From assembly GCF_902686445.1 (NCBI RefSeq), contig NC_062218.1:131620594-131684593 (forward strand): a stretch of DNA of 64,000 nt, given 5' to 3'. Of this stretch, positions 26,690-38,968 are shown piece by piece. This DNA comes from Sciurus carolinensis (Eukaryota; Chordata; Mammalia; Rodentia; Sciuridae). The position numbers and the translations under genes were made by a program. The notes beneath the pieces are model-generated. The model was not told the origin of the DNA and ran no database searches. It saw only the letters and a program-made list of their open reading frames with translations. How positions within the stretch are numbered: position 1 is the stretch's first letter; each line of letters starts with the position of its first letter.

Positions 26690-27475
26690 TTGTCATGCTC
26701 TTGTCACCTCTGCCCCTTCCCCGTTCTGCCACATATTTAACCCCTGATGGCCTTGAAGCTGTTCTTACTGGGTATGACCTGATTCTCTCACCAGTGTTGC
26801 TTAAGTGCACTCCAGAAGTGTGTAAGTTTTTGGATTTTTAGTGTGTATTTCTAGGGATTCATGCAAGTTGTGGTACGTTGACACTTTATTTTCTCTTATG
26901 GAAGTGTTGTCATGGCCCGTGGATGTATCAGTTTCTTGGCTTGACCATTCACTCACCATCTTATTTCACGAATTCCTGTGACAAAACAGATAAGTCGACT
27001 TCCCTTTGTTTATATTTTCTTTCAACAAATTCACCTGGAGTCTTTTGCCATTTTCTCTAAGCATTTGCTGTTTTTGTTACTGTTGTATTTCGAGTTTACC
27101 CTATCATAAGAGATGGTTCTTTGCTTGAAATGTGGTTTGAACTTTTTCTTTTAATGGGTGGAAGAGTACTGGAATGTGACTTTTGTATCAGCCTCATGAC
27201 CCTTTCAAGTGGGTACATGGTAGTTCACTTGTGCTGGCATAAGAGGCACCTTCCCAGCACCATCATGTCTATAAAAGAATTCCCAGAACAGAGGGTTACC
27301 AGGACCATCCTACTGCTCATGGGTTTCTTTTTCACTTTGTACTTTGTGGACTCATTATCTCTTTCTTAAAAATTATGTGTCAAAGTGAGCCAACTCATCA
27401 TTGTGCCCAGGTGTTTGTGACCAATGGCTATGACAAAATCAGCCTTTTGGTCTTCTTCAGTAGTTAAAATCATAT
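26690..27475 (+). pseudogene. Vomeronasal type-1 receptor (V1R) pseudogene
   Basis: V1Rs are seven-helix G-protein-coupled pheromone receptors of vomeronasal neurons, encoded by a single coding exon. TM5 to TM6 are readable at about 27160-27369: LMTLSSGYMVVHLCWHKR, then PEQRVTRTILLLMGFFF, the family's most conserved stretch. After a frame change, VFVTNGYDKISLLVFF at 27410-27465 matches TM7 (VTNGYxxISPLV). Upstream, GLEAVLTGYDLILSP near 26750-26800 may be the TM3 region. Stops and at least two frameshifts break the frame. The first two helices are not identified and may have been lost next to the repeat ending near 26430. Isolated pseudogene; no intact V1R seen nearby. Confidence 0.82.
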
Positions 27476-27664
27476 CATTACCTTTTTGAAATCTCTATTG
27501 GGGAGAACAGGAAATATGTGATTATTCTGTGATGCCTAAGCACCCTTAACATGAGACAATGCACACGTGGTAATGTGTAGCATGACATACCTGCTCTCTG
27601 GATGACATGAATACATGGAGATATGCTATCTCTGTTAAACCTCCTTATTTGATATGTGTATGTG

Positions 27665-27950
27665 AGGGATGATCTGGATTGTCAGCTTGATTGAGAGATG
27701 CCTAGGAAATGCCTAGGATTGAGAGACTTCTAAGCTCAACTGGGAGGATGTTTCCAATGATGACTGGCATGTGGGACAGCAGACTGAGGGGGGAGACACA
27801 TTTTGAATACAGGTAGCACTGTCTAATATGCTGAGGGACTAGGAAAAATAGTGGAAGCAGGAAGAAGCCACAGCAAATGTAAGATGCATTCCTCTTGAGT
27901 GGCTATGCCTCTTGCTGGAGCAAGAAGGCCCTAACCTGATGATAGTAACT
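27665..27950. repeat. Possible ancient interspersed repeat
   Basis: The phrase order tggattgtcagcttgattgag, agatgcctagga, gatgactggcatgtgggac resembles a common old mammalian repeat that I cannot name with confidence. Confidence 0.35.
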
Positions 27951-27954
27951 CTTT

Positions 27955-28732
27955 TGATGTTTTTACTTTATGCTTTTATTTGTTGTTTTTATATATACAT
28001 GGCAGTAGAGTGCATTATGACATATTATACATATGTGGAGTATAACTTATTCCAATTAGAATGCCATTCTTGTGGTTGAATATGATGTGGATTTATGCTG
28101 GTTGTGCATTACATATATGAACATAGAAAATTTATTTTCTATTCTTTCCCTCACTTTCTTATACCCGTCCCCACCCTTCCTTCATATCCCTTTGTCTAAT
28201 CTAATGAACTTGTATTCTTTCACTCCCCACTGTCTCTTATTTGTGTTAGCATCTCAATGTCAGAGGGAACATTCAGCCTTTGCTTTTTTTGAGACTGGAT
28301 TATTTTATTTAGCACGATAGTCTCTTCCTCCATACATTTACCAGCAAAAGTCAGAAAGTCATTTTTTTCTTATGGTGAGTACTATTCCATTGTGTGTATA
28401 TATATATATTTATATCACACTTTCTTTATCCAATCATGTGTTGAAGGGCACATAGGTTGGTTTCATAGCTTAGCTTTTGTGGATTGTGTTGCTATAAATA
28501 TTGAATGTGGCTGCATCACTGTAGTATGCATATTTTAAGTCCTTTGGATATGTACCTAAGCATGAGATAACTAGGTCACATGATGGTTCCATTCCAAGTT
28601 TTCAAAGAAATCCCCCTACTCCTTTCCAGAGTGGTTACACCAATTTGCAGTTCCACCAGCAATGTGTGAGTGTACCTTTTACTCCACACCCTTTGTTGCA
28701 ACATCCTTTGTCCCTGTAGATTTTCTAAGATG
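27955..28732 (-). mobile_element. L1 3' end
   Basis: On the minus strand it matches the 3' end of L1: the segment ending ttgggtatagg-like, the AAATTCCATTGTGTGTATAT equivalent near 28385 and the 3' UTR. A T-rich block at 27960-27990 is the reverse of the poly-A tail. An LTR interrupts it at 28733. Confidence 0.78.
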
Positions 28733-29233
28733 GGTTTGCTGAGGGTGAGGACGGACAATGCCTACCCTTCTTAGCCTTACCCAGCACACATACCCAGGCA
28801 TCGGAGATCGAGCTCTGAAGGCATCGATCTAATTTTATTTAGGGTTGCACAGGACATATATAGACACATTATCCAATCAGGTTAATATGCTTGTTAAAGT
28901 ATAACAGAGTCAGCCTATAGGTGAACTATATGTCGAGGGTCCAGGTAGTGTAAACAAACCAAGCATGCCTAAGCAATTCTGCCCAGCAACAGGTCTGAGA
29001 CAAAGGACTGGGGGAATGGCAAGCTCCAGCACACAGCATGAGGCAAGGCAATACACAGCTTTCTGTGATGCAGTCAGAACAAGGCCTCCCCTCAGTTCAA
29101 ACTCAGCCTCAACAACTACAAAGATCTTCATTCCATGGTGAGTGTTTACCATTACCTCAGTTTCTCTGTTCAGACTGTTTGGCTTACTTAGACCATGGTG
29201 TCAGTGACTACTTGACTTGAGGAATGTTCCCTA
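28733..29233 (-). mobile_element. Solo LTR, family X copy 1
   Basis: Very similar along its length to 44595-45115 in the same orientation. On the minus strand it has a TATA-like tatatatgtcc element, aataaaattagat as the polyadenylation signal and an end in CAGCAAACCCA. No internal region adjoins it. Class is uncertain. Confidence 0.75.
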
Positions 29234-29299
29234 TATGTTCTGACATCCTTGCCAACATTACTTGTTACTTTCTTCATAATTGAATGATGGTGCAATGAT

Positions 29300-29402
29300 T
29301 TTTTAACTTGTGGTTCCCAGAATATTGAGAAAATACATTTGTATTCTGTAAAATGACCTGATCAGTGATCTACAAGTATAGCAGCACCAATGAACTAAGA
29401 CA
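29300..29402 (+). mobile_element. MaLR LTR 3' end fragment
   Basis: The phrase aatattgagaaaatacatttgt, then gcagcaccaatgaactaagacag, is the typical terminal stretch of old MaLR LTRs. Confidence 0.5.
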
Positions 29403-31190
29403 GACCCTGAACAGCCAAAGCAATCTTGAGACAGAGTAAAACTGAAAGCATCACACTTCCTGACTTCAAAATATCTTACATTATATTACAATTACATTAT
29501 ATTGTGATGCTATAGTAATAAAAACATTATAGCTCTGAAATAGAAGGCAGCATGCAGACCACTGCACATCAAAGAATATGAATAAGCTCAGATTTATGCT
29601 GTCAGCTTCTCTTTGACAAGTGGGTCACTGACATACAATAGAGAAAGGAGAGTCTGTTTAAGAAGTGATACTCTGGACACTGCATGTTCCTGTGGGGAAG
29701 TATGAAATTCTAACTATCTTACACCATACCATAACATCAACACAAAAGCTACTAAAAATATAAACATGAGACTTGAATGTATAAAATTCCTTGGAGAAAA
29801 TATTGCAGCCCCATTTATCAATATCTCCCCATCCCCCTAGGTTGACAAATATGATCTTCACTCTAATCTGATCACTACACAGTGTTATATGTATCAAAAT
29901 GGCATGCTGTATCCCATAAGCAGGTGAAGTTATTATGTTTCAATCTAAAATAAAAGAAAATAATGAGCTTGTGAGGAAAATATAAAAAGGAAAAATGGAA
30001 GAAAACCTTCACAACATTGCTCTAGGAATGTTTTCTTGGCTATTACACCAAAAGAACAGGGGACAAAAAGCATAAATAGATGTAACTTTAATAAACCAAA
30101 AGCTCTTTCACAGAAAAGTAGAGCCTGAACAGAGAAAAGAGTCAAACAAAAGAATAGGAAAAATTTCTTGAACATCATCTGAGAAGAGCAAAATGTCCAA
30201 AATACATAAGCATAATAAGTATTATAATACTCTATAATAATAAATAACCTAATTAAAAACCAGCAACAGAGCTGGGCATAGTAGTGTTTGCCTATAATCC
30301 CAGTGCTTCTGGAGACTGTGCCAGGAGGATCACAGGTTCAAGACCATCTCAGCAACTTAGTGAGACTGAAACCAAACTGTTGAGACCCTGTCTCAAAATA
30401 AAAAAATAAAAAGGTCAAGGGATGTGACACAATGTTTAAGCACACTGAGTTCAAGACCTGGATCCAAAAATAAACAACAACAAAAACAGCAAAAGATCCC
30501 AAGAGACCTTTCTCCAAAGAAGACATACAAATGGTTCACAGGATGTAACGGATTCTCTATATCAACTAATCATCAAGTAAATGCAAATTAAGAATGCAAG
30601 GAATATAGATATTGACAAAATTGGCTCATTAAAATCACATTGTATTTGAAAATTAACTGACACCTATTGATGGATATGAGAGTTGTAATTTGTTAATGAA
30701 AAGCAGTAAAAAGAAAACCAGTTTGAGGTATCACCACACACTTGTTAGAATGGTGATTATCAACAAGAAAAAGAAAAGAATTGCTACAGAATATATGGAG
30801 AAACTGACATGCTCATATATTATTGGTGGAAATGTAAAATTGTATAGCAATTATGGAAACCAGCGTGAAATTTGCACCAATAATTAAAAACAGAATAACA
30901 ATATGCTGTCACCATCCCTCTTTAGGTTATATAGCCACATAAATTGAAATCCAAATTTCTAGGGGATATCACCACTTGCATGCTGATAACATCATCATTC
31001 ACAAGAGTCAAGGTATAGAAAAAAAAGTATATTAACAACAGATGAATACTTAAAGAGTGTATTATTTGACTTTTAGAAAGATTTGAATCCTGACATTTGA
31101 GACAATATTAAGAAGATTGGAATTATGGTAAGCGAAGGACAAACACTATATAATACCACTTACATTAGGTATTTAAAATTATCAAATTAA
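29403..31190 (+). mobile_element. Old L1 ORF2/3' fragment with nested SINE
   Basis: Late ORF2 landmarks are visible in diverged form (caaagcaatcttgagacaga, gctatagtaataaaaacat, gttagaatggtgattatcaa), as is an L1 3' end (acactatataataccactta). A SINE splits it at 30266-30490. Confidence 0.7.
30266..30490 (+). mobile_element. B1/ID-type SINE inside L1
   Basis: gctgggcatagtagtgtttg, cctataatcccagtgcttct, the ID-like second half and an A-rich tail. Confidence 0.85.
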
Positions 31191-31199
31191 TGGAAACAC

Positions 31200-31376
31200 C
31201 CACACAGCTTGGAAGGCTGAGGCAGAAGGATCACAAGATTGAGGCCAGCATCCACAACTTAGCAAGTCCCTAATTGACTCAGCGAAACTTTCTCTCTAAA
31301 TAAATACATAAAGAGTTGGGGATGTAACTCAATGGTTAAGTGCTCCCAGAGTCTATCCCTGGTATAAAAAAAAAAT
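31200..31376 (+). mobile_element. B1/ID-type SINE
   Basis: Starts in the B1 body (ggaaggctgaggcagaagga), continues to ggggatgtaactcaatggtt and ends in a poly-A at 31366-31375. Confidence 0.85.
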
Positions 31377-31388
31377 AATCATGGAAAC

Positions 31389-31400
31389 AGAAAGCAATCG
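31389..31400 (+). repeat. Target-site duplication of the young L1, 5' copy
   Basis: agaaagcaatcg, matched exactly at 37869-37880. Confidence 0.92.
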
Positions 31401-31409
31401 AGCACAGCG

Positions 31410-32060
31410 CTTGGACTCAGAGCAACCACTGGGGCTCCAGGCGGCTGCCTGAGGGGGAGCAGCTTGGCGAGCAGTTTAGACTCAGAGCGACCGCTTCTGA
31501 ACACCGGGGGGTTGCCTGTAAGAAGAGGAGAAGCGCGGCGGGTCGCTTGGTCTAGGAGTGACTGCATCAGAGCTACACGCGGTTGCCAGAGGAGGAGCTG
31601 CGTGGTGAGCTGTTTGGACTCAGAACGACCGCTTCTGAACACCGGGGGGGCTGCCCGGAGGAAGAGGAGGAACGTGGCGGGTCGCTTGGTCTAGGAGTGA
31701 CTGCATCAGAGCCTCAGGCAGTTGCCAGAGGAGGAGGCGAGTGGTGAGTTCGTTGGACTCAAAGCAACCGCTCCTGAACACCCAGGGGGCTACCCAAGGA
31801 GGAGGAGGAACAGAGTGGGTCACTTGCACTTGGAGTGACACCCTAGGGCTATGGGCGGTTGGCGGGAGGAGGAGACACGAAGTGAGTTGCTTGAACTCCT
31901 AGTGACTGCGTCGGAAACTGGGCAGCTGTCTGGAGGAGGAGGTGTGTGGTGGGTCTCTGGGTCTCGGAGCTATTGTACGGGGCTCCAAGTGGCGGCTTAG
32001 AGGAGGGGACGCATAGCCAGGCGATTAGGTGCAGAGCAGGGTCCCAGGACCAGTTTCTTG
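31410..32060 (+). repeat. L1 5' UTR tandem monomers
   Basis: A half-unit of about 68 bp (gg-act-cag-agc-gacc ... gccggaggaggag pattern) recurs from 31410. Pairs form a higher-order unit of about 134-140 bp (cttggtctaggagtgactgc at about 31550 and 31684, related starts at 31410 and 31822). GC- and CpG-rich. Probably the internal promoter, as in other rodents' monomer-type L1s. Confidence 0.8.
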
Positions 32061-32634
32061 CTGGAAGAGCCTCACAGAGACACGCCTAGGGGCGGAGCGA
32101 AGTATCCAGGACTGCGAGCAGATTCTCTGAGGAGAGGCAACCTAAGGAGACTCAACTGCAAAGGGTGAGCTCCCAGGCACAGGAGGTAGGTCCAGGCCCC
32201 TGGGAACGTTGGAGAGGAAGACAGCCCAGCCCAGGCAGTAGTTGTAGATTGAGGGGAAACTCTAGGAGGGGAACTGACCAGCGAGACCTCCCCACTGGGT
32301 GAGTCTTCCCTGCCGGGTGAGGTTTTCCCACAGGGACGGTAAAACCAGAGACACAGGCACAACAGGCCTTGCCACAGCCCGCAGCCTAGTTCCCCGTTGG
32401 ATGACCATTGGTCAACAAGTGGAGGCACCTCTGCCCACAATCAGGGAATATACCCCACCTGAGGGTCACCATCCCTAGAGAGGCAACTTCCTTGTGGAGC
32501 ACCGCATTATCAACTTCCTCCAAGACTTCAGGCTACTGAAGGATAAGAGGGGATATACTAGAACTCTTCAGAGACATTATAAGTCAATAGAGGAAATCTG
32601 CAATATCTTAAGGACCCACTGATTCCTGAACAAT

Positions 32635-33714
32635 ATGAGAAAACAAGGGAAGAAAATGCCCCAAACAAATCTAGATGTTACATCAATAAAATCCAACGAC
32701 AGCATGGCAGAAGAAATGACAGAAAGGGAGTTCAGAATGTACATAATTAAAATGATCAGGGAAGCAAACGATGAGATGAAAGAGCAAATGCAGGCATTGA
32801 ATGATGAGATGAAAGAGCAAATGCAGGCATTGAATGATGAGATGAAAGAGCAAATGCAGGCATTGAATGATAGAACCAATCAACAGTTAAAAGAGCAAAT
32901 ACAGGAAGCAAAAGATCATTTCAATAAAGAGTTAGAGATATTGAAAATAAACAAAAAGAAATCCTTGAAATGAAGGAAACAATAAACCAAATTAAGAACT
33001 CCCAATAGGAGCACAACCAATAGGATAGAACTCCTGGAAGACAGAACCTCAGATATTGAAGACAAAATATTTAACCTTGAAAACAAAGTTGAACAAACAG
33101 AGAAGATGGTAAGAAATCATGAACAGAATCTGCAAGAAATATGGGATATCATGAAAAGTCCAAATTTGAAAATTATTGGGATTGAGGAAGGCTTAGAGAA
33201 ACAAACCAAAGGAATGAACAATCTATTTGAAGAAATAATATCAGAAAATTTCCCAAATCTGAAGAATGAAATGGAAAATCAAGTTCAAGAGGCTTATACG
33301 ACTCCAAATACACAAAATTACAACAGACCCACATCAAGGCACATTATAATGAAAATACCGAACATAAAAAATGAAGACAGAATTTTAAAGGCTGTGAGAT
33401 AAAAGAACCAAATTACATTCAGGGAGAAACCAATACGGATATCAGCAGATTTTTCAATCCAGACCCTAAAAGCTAGAAGGGCCTGGAACAATATTTTTCA
33501 AGCTCTGAAAGAAAATGGATGCCAACCAAGAATCTTATACCCAGCAAAACTTACCTTTAAATTTGACGATGAAATAAAATCATTCCATGATAAACAAATG
33601 CTAAAAGAATTTACAAAAAGGAAGCCAGCATTACAGAACATTCTAAACAAAATATTTCATGAGGAAAAGATAAAACACAAAGAAGTAAATCAGCAAAGGG
33701 AGGAATTATCCTAA
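32635..33714 (+). pseudogene. L1 ORF1 (copy A), broken
   Basis: ORF1p is a trimeric RNA-binding chaperone of the L1 particle. The start is MRKQGKKMPQTNL. The coiled coil holds three tandem copies of an 11-residue unit, NDEMKEQMQAL (33-bp units at 32770-32868), against one unit in copy B. A deletion near 32945-32965 shifts the frame (first frame ends at 32973) and a further change lies near 33000. The frame reopens at 33106 through the RRM region to TAA at 33400-33402. Beyond that stop the same frame stays open through the complete C-terminal domain (KPIRISADF, KARRAWN, YPAKLTF) to TAA at 33712-33714. Confidence 0.9.
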
Positions 33715-33782
33715 AGGAACTGTCAAATAAAGGAGGAACCAAGTTGTGTCAAAAAAATAAATAAATAAATAAAATTTAAAAG

Positions 33783-36700
33783 ATGAACCAAATGACCGGG
33801 AATACAAATCATATCTCAAAAATAACCGTGAATGTTAATGGCCTGAATTCATCAATCAAAAGACATAGACTGGCAGATTGGATTAAAAAGAAAGATCCAA
33901 CAATATGTTGCCTGCAAGAGACTCACCTCATAGAAACAGATACCCATAGACTAAAGGTGAAAGGATGGGGAAAAACATACCATGCACATGGACTCAGCAA
34001 AAACGCTGGAGTATCCATCCTCATTTCAGATAATGTGGACTTCAAGCCAATGGTAGTTAGAAGGGATAAAAAGGACATTTCATACTACTTAAGGGAAGCA
34101 TAAATCAGCAAGACATAACGATCATAAACATCTATGCCCCAAACAGTGGCTCATCCATGAATGTTAAACAAATCCTTCTCAATTTTAGAAACCAAATAGA
34201 CCATAACACAATAATACTAGGTGATTTTAACACGCCTCTCTCACCACTGGACAGATCTTCCAAACAAAAATTGAACAAAGAAATCATAGATCTCAATAAC
34301 ACAATCAATAATTTAGACTTAACAGATATTTATAGAATATATCATCCAAGAGCGAATACACTTTCTTCTCAGCAGCACATGGATCCTTCTCTAAAATAGA
34401 CCATATATTATGCCACAAAGCTAATGTTAGCAAATACAAGAAGATACAGACACTACCTTGTATTCTATCAGATCATAATGGATTAAAGTTAGAAATAAAT
34501 GAAAGAGTAAAAAACAGAAACTACTCCAACACCTGGAAATTAAACAATATGCTATTATATGATTAATGGATAACAGAAGATATTAGAAAGGAAATTTAAA
34601 AATTCTTAGAGGTAAATGAGAACAAAGAAACATCATATCAACATCTCTGGGACACTATGAAAGCAGTACTTAGAGGAAAATTTATTTCATGGAGCACATT
34701 TAATAAAAGAAGTAAAACTCAACAAATAAACAACCTAACACTACAGCTCAAAGCCCTAGAAAAAGAAGAACAGACCAACACCAAAAGTAGTAGAAGACAG
34801 GAAATAGTTAAACTCAGAGCTGAAATCAACGAAATTGAAACAAAAGAAACAATGCAAAAAATTGACAAAATAATTAGTTTGTTCTTCGAAAAAATAAACA
34901 AAATTGATAAACCTTTAGCCACACTAACAAAGAGAAGACGAGAGAAAACCCAAATCACTAAAATTCGGAATGAACAAGGAAATATCATGGCAGACACGAC
35001 TGAAATACAAAACATAATTAGAAGCTATTTTGAAAATCTATACTCCAACAAAATAGAAAATTTCAAAGACATCAACAGGTTTCTAGAGACATATGAATTG
35101 CCTAAACTGAACGAGGAGGACATACACAATTTAAATAGACCAATTTCAAGTAATGAAATAGATGAAGTCATCAAAAGCCTACCAACAAAGAAAAGTCCAG
35201 GACCAGATGGGTTCTCAGCCGAGTTCTAAAATACTTTAAAGAAGAGCTCATTCCAATACTTCTCAAAGTATTCCATAAAATAGAAGAGGAGGGAAACCTC
35301 CCAAACTCATTCTATGAAGCCAATATCACCCTGATACCTAAACCATACAGAGACACATCGAGGAAAGAAAATTTTAGACCAATATTCTTAATGAACATCG
35401 ACGCAAAAATTCTCAACAAAATTTTAGCAAATCGCATACAAAAACATATTAAAAAGATAGTGCACCATGATCAAGTGGGTTTCATCCCAGGGATGCAAGG
35501 TTGGTTCAACATCAGGAAATCAATAAATGTAATTCACCATATCAATACACTTAAAGTCAAGAATCACATGATTATTTCAATAGATGCAGAAAAAGCATTT
35601 TATAAAATACAGCACCCCTTCATGCTCAAAACACTAGAAAAAATAGGGATAGTGGGAACATTCCTTAACGTTGTAAAGGCCATCTATGCTAAGCCCATGG
35701 CTAATATCATTCTAAATGGTGAAAAACTGAAAGCATTCCCTCTAAAAACTGGAAGAAGGCAGGGATGCCCTCTTTCACCACTTCTATTCAATATCATCCT
35801 TGAAACTCTAGCCAGAGCAATTAGACAGACCAAAGAAATTAAAGGGATACGAACAGGAAAAGAAGAACTCAAACTATCCCTGTTTGCTGATGATATGATT
35901 ATATACTTAGAGGAACCAGGAAATTCCACCAGAAAACTTTTAGATCTCATAAGTGAATTCAGTAAAGTAGTGGGATATAAGATCAATGCACATAAATCTA
36001 AGGCATTTTTATACATAAGTGATGAATCTTCAGAAAGAGAAATTAGGAAAACTACCCCATTCACAAGAGCATCGAAAAAAAATAAAATACTTGGGAATCA
36101 ATCTCACAAAACAGGTGAAAGACCTCTACAGTGAGAACTGTAGAACACTAAAGAAAGAAATTAAAGAAAACCTCAGAAGATGGAAAGATCTCCCATGTTC
36201 TTGGATCGGAAGAATTAATATTGTCAAAATGGCCATACTACCAAAAGGTCTATACAGATTCAATGCAATTCCAATTAAAATCCCAATGATGTACCTTACA
36301 GAAATAGAGCAAGAAATTATGAAATTCATCTGGAAGAATAAAAAACCCAGAATACCTAAAGCAATCCTCAGTAGAAAGAGTGAAGCAGGGGGTATCGCAA
36401 TACCAGATCTTCAATTCTACTACAAAGCAATAGTAACAAAACAGCATGGTATTGGTACCAAAATAAAAAGGTGGATCAATGGTACAGAATAGAGGACATG
36501 GACACAAACCCAAATAAATACAATTTTCTCATACTAGACAAAGGGGCCAAAAATATGCAATGGAGAAAAGATAGCCTCTTCAACAAATGGTGCTGGGAGA
36601 ATTAGAAATCCATATGCAACAGAATGAAACTAAACCCATATCTCTCACCATGCATGAACCTAAACTCAAAATGGATTGAGAACCTCGGAATCAGACCAGA

Positions 36701-37607
36701 GACCGTGCATCTTATAGAAGAAAAATTAGGTCCAGAGCTTCAAAATGTCGGCTTAGGACCAGACTTCCTCAACAGGACTCCCACAGCACAACAAATAAAA
36801 GCAAGAATCAATAACTGGGATAGATTCAAGCTAAAAAGCTTTCTCTCAGCAACGGAAACTATCAGCAATGCAAAGAAAGAGCCTACAGAGTAGGAGAAAT
36901 CTTTGCCAATCGTAATTCAGGTAGAGCACTAATCTCCAGAATCTATAAAGAACTCAAAAAACTCTACACCAAGAATGCAAATAATCCAATCAACAAATGG
37001 GCTAAGGAAATGAATAGACACTTCACAGAAGAAGATCTACAAGCAATCAACAAACATGGAAAACTATTCAACATCTCTAGTAATAAGAGAAATGCAAATC
37101 AAAACCACCCTAAGATTCCATCTCATCCCATTTAGAATGGCGATTATCAAGAATACAAGCAACAACAGGTGTTGGCGAGGATGTGGGGAGAAAGGTACAC
37201 TCATACATTGCTGGCGGGGCTGCAAATTAGTGCAGCCACTCTGGAAAGCAGTGTGGAGATTCCTTAGAAAACTTGGAATGGAACCACCATTTGATCCAGC
37301 TATCCCACTCCTTGGCCTATACCCAAAGGACTTAAAATCAGCATACTAAAGAGATACAGCCACATAAATGTTCATAGCTGCTCAGTTCACAATAGCCAGA
37401 TTGTGGAAACAACCTAGATGTCCTTCAATTGATGAATGGATAAAGATAATGTGGTATATATATACAATGGAATATTACTCAGCCATAAAGAATGATAAAA
37501 TTATGGCATTTGTAGGCAAATGGATGAAATTGGAGAATATCATGCTAAGTGAGATAAGCCAATCTCAAAAAAGCAAAGGAAGAATGATATCGCTAATAAG
37601 TGGATGA
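33783..37607 (+). pseudogene. L1 ORF2 (copy A), frameshifted
   Basis: ORF2p nicks target DNA with an APE-type endonuclease and reverse transcribes L1 RNA. Visible are the endonuclease (VNVNGLN, QETHL, LGDFN near 34220, KIDHIL in another frame near 34396), RT ([30 protein letters not shown] near 35880) and a Cys-rich end ([14 protein letters not shown] near 37170). Lesions include a shift near 34066, a 4-bp loss near 34348, a stop at 34564-34566, one extra A near 36080 and a Tyr for the Asp in the IDAEKAFD motif. Longest runs are 247 and 190 codons. Confidence 0.92.
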
Positions 37608-37617
37608 TGACACATAA

Positions 37618-37672
37618 TGGGGGGTGGGAGGGGTTAGTGTTAGGGTTAGAGTTAGGGTTATGGAGGGGGGCA
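37618..37672 (+). repeat. Telomere-like G-rich patch in L1 3' UTR
   Basis: ggggtgggagggg is followed by gttagtgttagggttagag and gttagggttat. It is shared in decayed form by copy B (62099-62145) and absent from the truncated L1 at 41058. Confidence 0.85.
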
Positions 37673-37868
37673 AGAATGGAGGAAGGAAGGACTATATAGA
37701 GGTAAAAGAGGGGTGGGAGCGGTGGGGGGGAAGGGAATAAAATAACAAAATGAATCAAACAGCATTACCCTATGTAAATTTATGATTACACAAATGGTAT
37801 GCCTTTACGTCATGTACAAACAGAGAAACAACATGTATCCCATTTGTTTACAATAAAAAAAAAGAAAA

Positions 37869-37880
37869 AGAAAGCAATCG
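37869..37880 (+). repeat. Target-site duplication of the young L1, 3' copy
   Basis: agaaagcaatcg directly after the A-rich tail. Confidence 0.92.
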
Positions 37881-38968
37881 TGGTGGTTGCCATGGCATTG
37901 TGTTAGGTGATGTGGGGTGCTGCTGTTCAATGGATATGCAATTTCAATGATATAAGATAAATAATCTCTAGATATTTGCTATATAATTCTTTGCTTATGG
38001 CTTACAATATTGTAGCATGCCCTTATAAATTTTTTGAGTAAAGATACTGTCCATAGTGTTCTTTATTCTATGGAAGGAATGGAGGGAAGAAAGTATGGAG
38101 AGAAAAAGAAAGAGAAAGGAGAATGAGCAGGAGGTAGAAGGCAGGTAAAGGAGAACTAGCCCCATGGTGTTCCTCTGACACATGATTCCTGCCCAAAGTA
38201 GCCCTTTCCTTGCTTGAATACCCTTCTACTGCTATCATATTTATTGATTGTGTCCTAGTTCTTATGTTTCATAAGCAAATTTCAAGAAGACAATGGATGA
38301 TATGCATGAACATAGCACATACATGTAATTGTATGTATACTGCATTTGCCCATCTCATGCATATTAAGGTCTTTTAATTTCCATCAGTAGTGAAATCCAG
38401 TGGGCTAAGAAAATATTGGAGCTGAGAGGGTCTAGGGTACAGATGATTGTGTCCTATCTACAAATAAAACACACAAAGGGAGGGCAGTGAAACCCAGAAA
38501 GGCCATACTGTGGGGTCCATTGTGAACTAGATTCAATAACAGAAAGAAGGCAGTATATTTTTCACCAAGATCAAGGACTTTTATCTCCTTCTTTGTCACT
38601 CATATTACCTTACTGTGTTAGCCCACCTCTCCAGCTGAGATGTGAAGGGAAAGGGAAACCAGGGCAATCTACAGTTGGGTTCCTTTCTGTTTTTTCCTAC
38701 TCACTTACAAATCAGTGGTAGAAATTGTTAGCAGTAATCGAAGTGTAGTGAAAACTATTACATTTGATTTGTGTATTATTTTCACTGCTTTGGTATGAAG
38801 GAACCCAACATGGATGTGCAAGCTATAAAATATATCTTCTTATAATTTTTCATTTAAAATTGACATTGTATAATTAAAGATGTTAAAAGTCTTACTAATA
38901 ATTTAAAATGCAGGTTTTTCTGTAATGAGAAGGTCAGTAAAGGAAAATAAAATGAACCATGACGTGAA
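37881..38968. other. No recognisable feature
   Basis: Sequence of moderate GC without a readable gene or a repeat I can name. Confidence 0.45.

Larger units (their letters stand above)
31401..37868 (+). mobile_element. Young, near full-length L1 (copy A)
   Basis: An L1 of about 6.5 kb with GC-rich monomer-type 5' UTR (31401-32634), ORF1 (32635-33714), ORF2 (33783-37607), 3' UTR with a G-rich telomere-like patch, and an A-rich tail. It is flanked by a perfect 12-bp duplication. It lacks about 250 bp of 5' end compared with copy B at 55594, whose sequence it otherwise follows closely. Both ORFs carry frameshifts, so it is not autonomous. Confidence 0.95.

Noticed and set aside
37630..37670. 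Interstitial telomere marking a chromosome fusion
   Set aside because: The telomere-like patch lies inside the L1 3' UTR and is shared by a second L1 copy, so it moves with the element.
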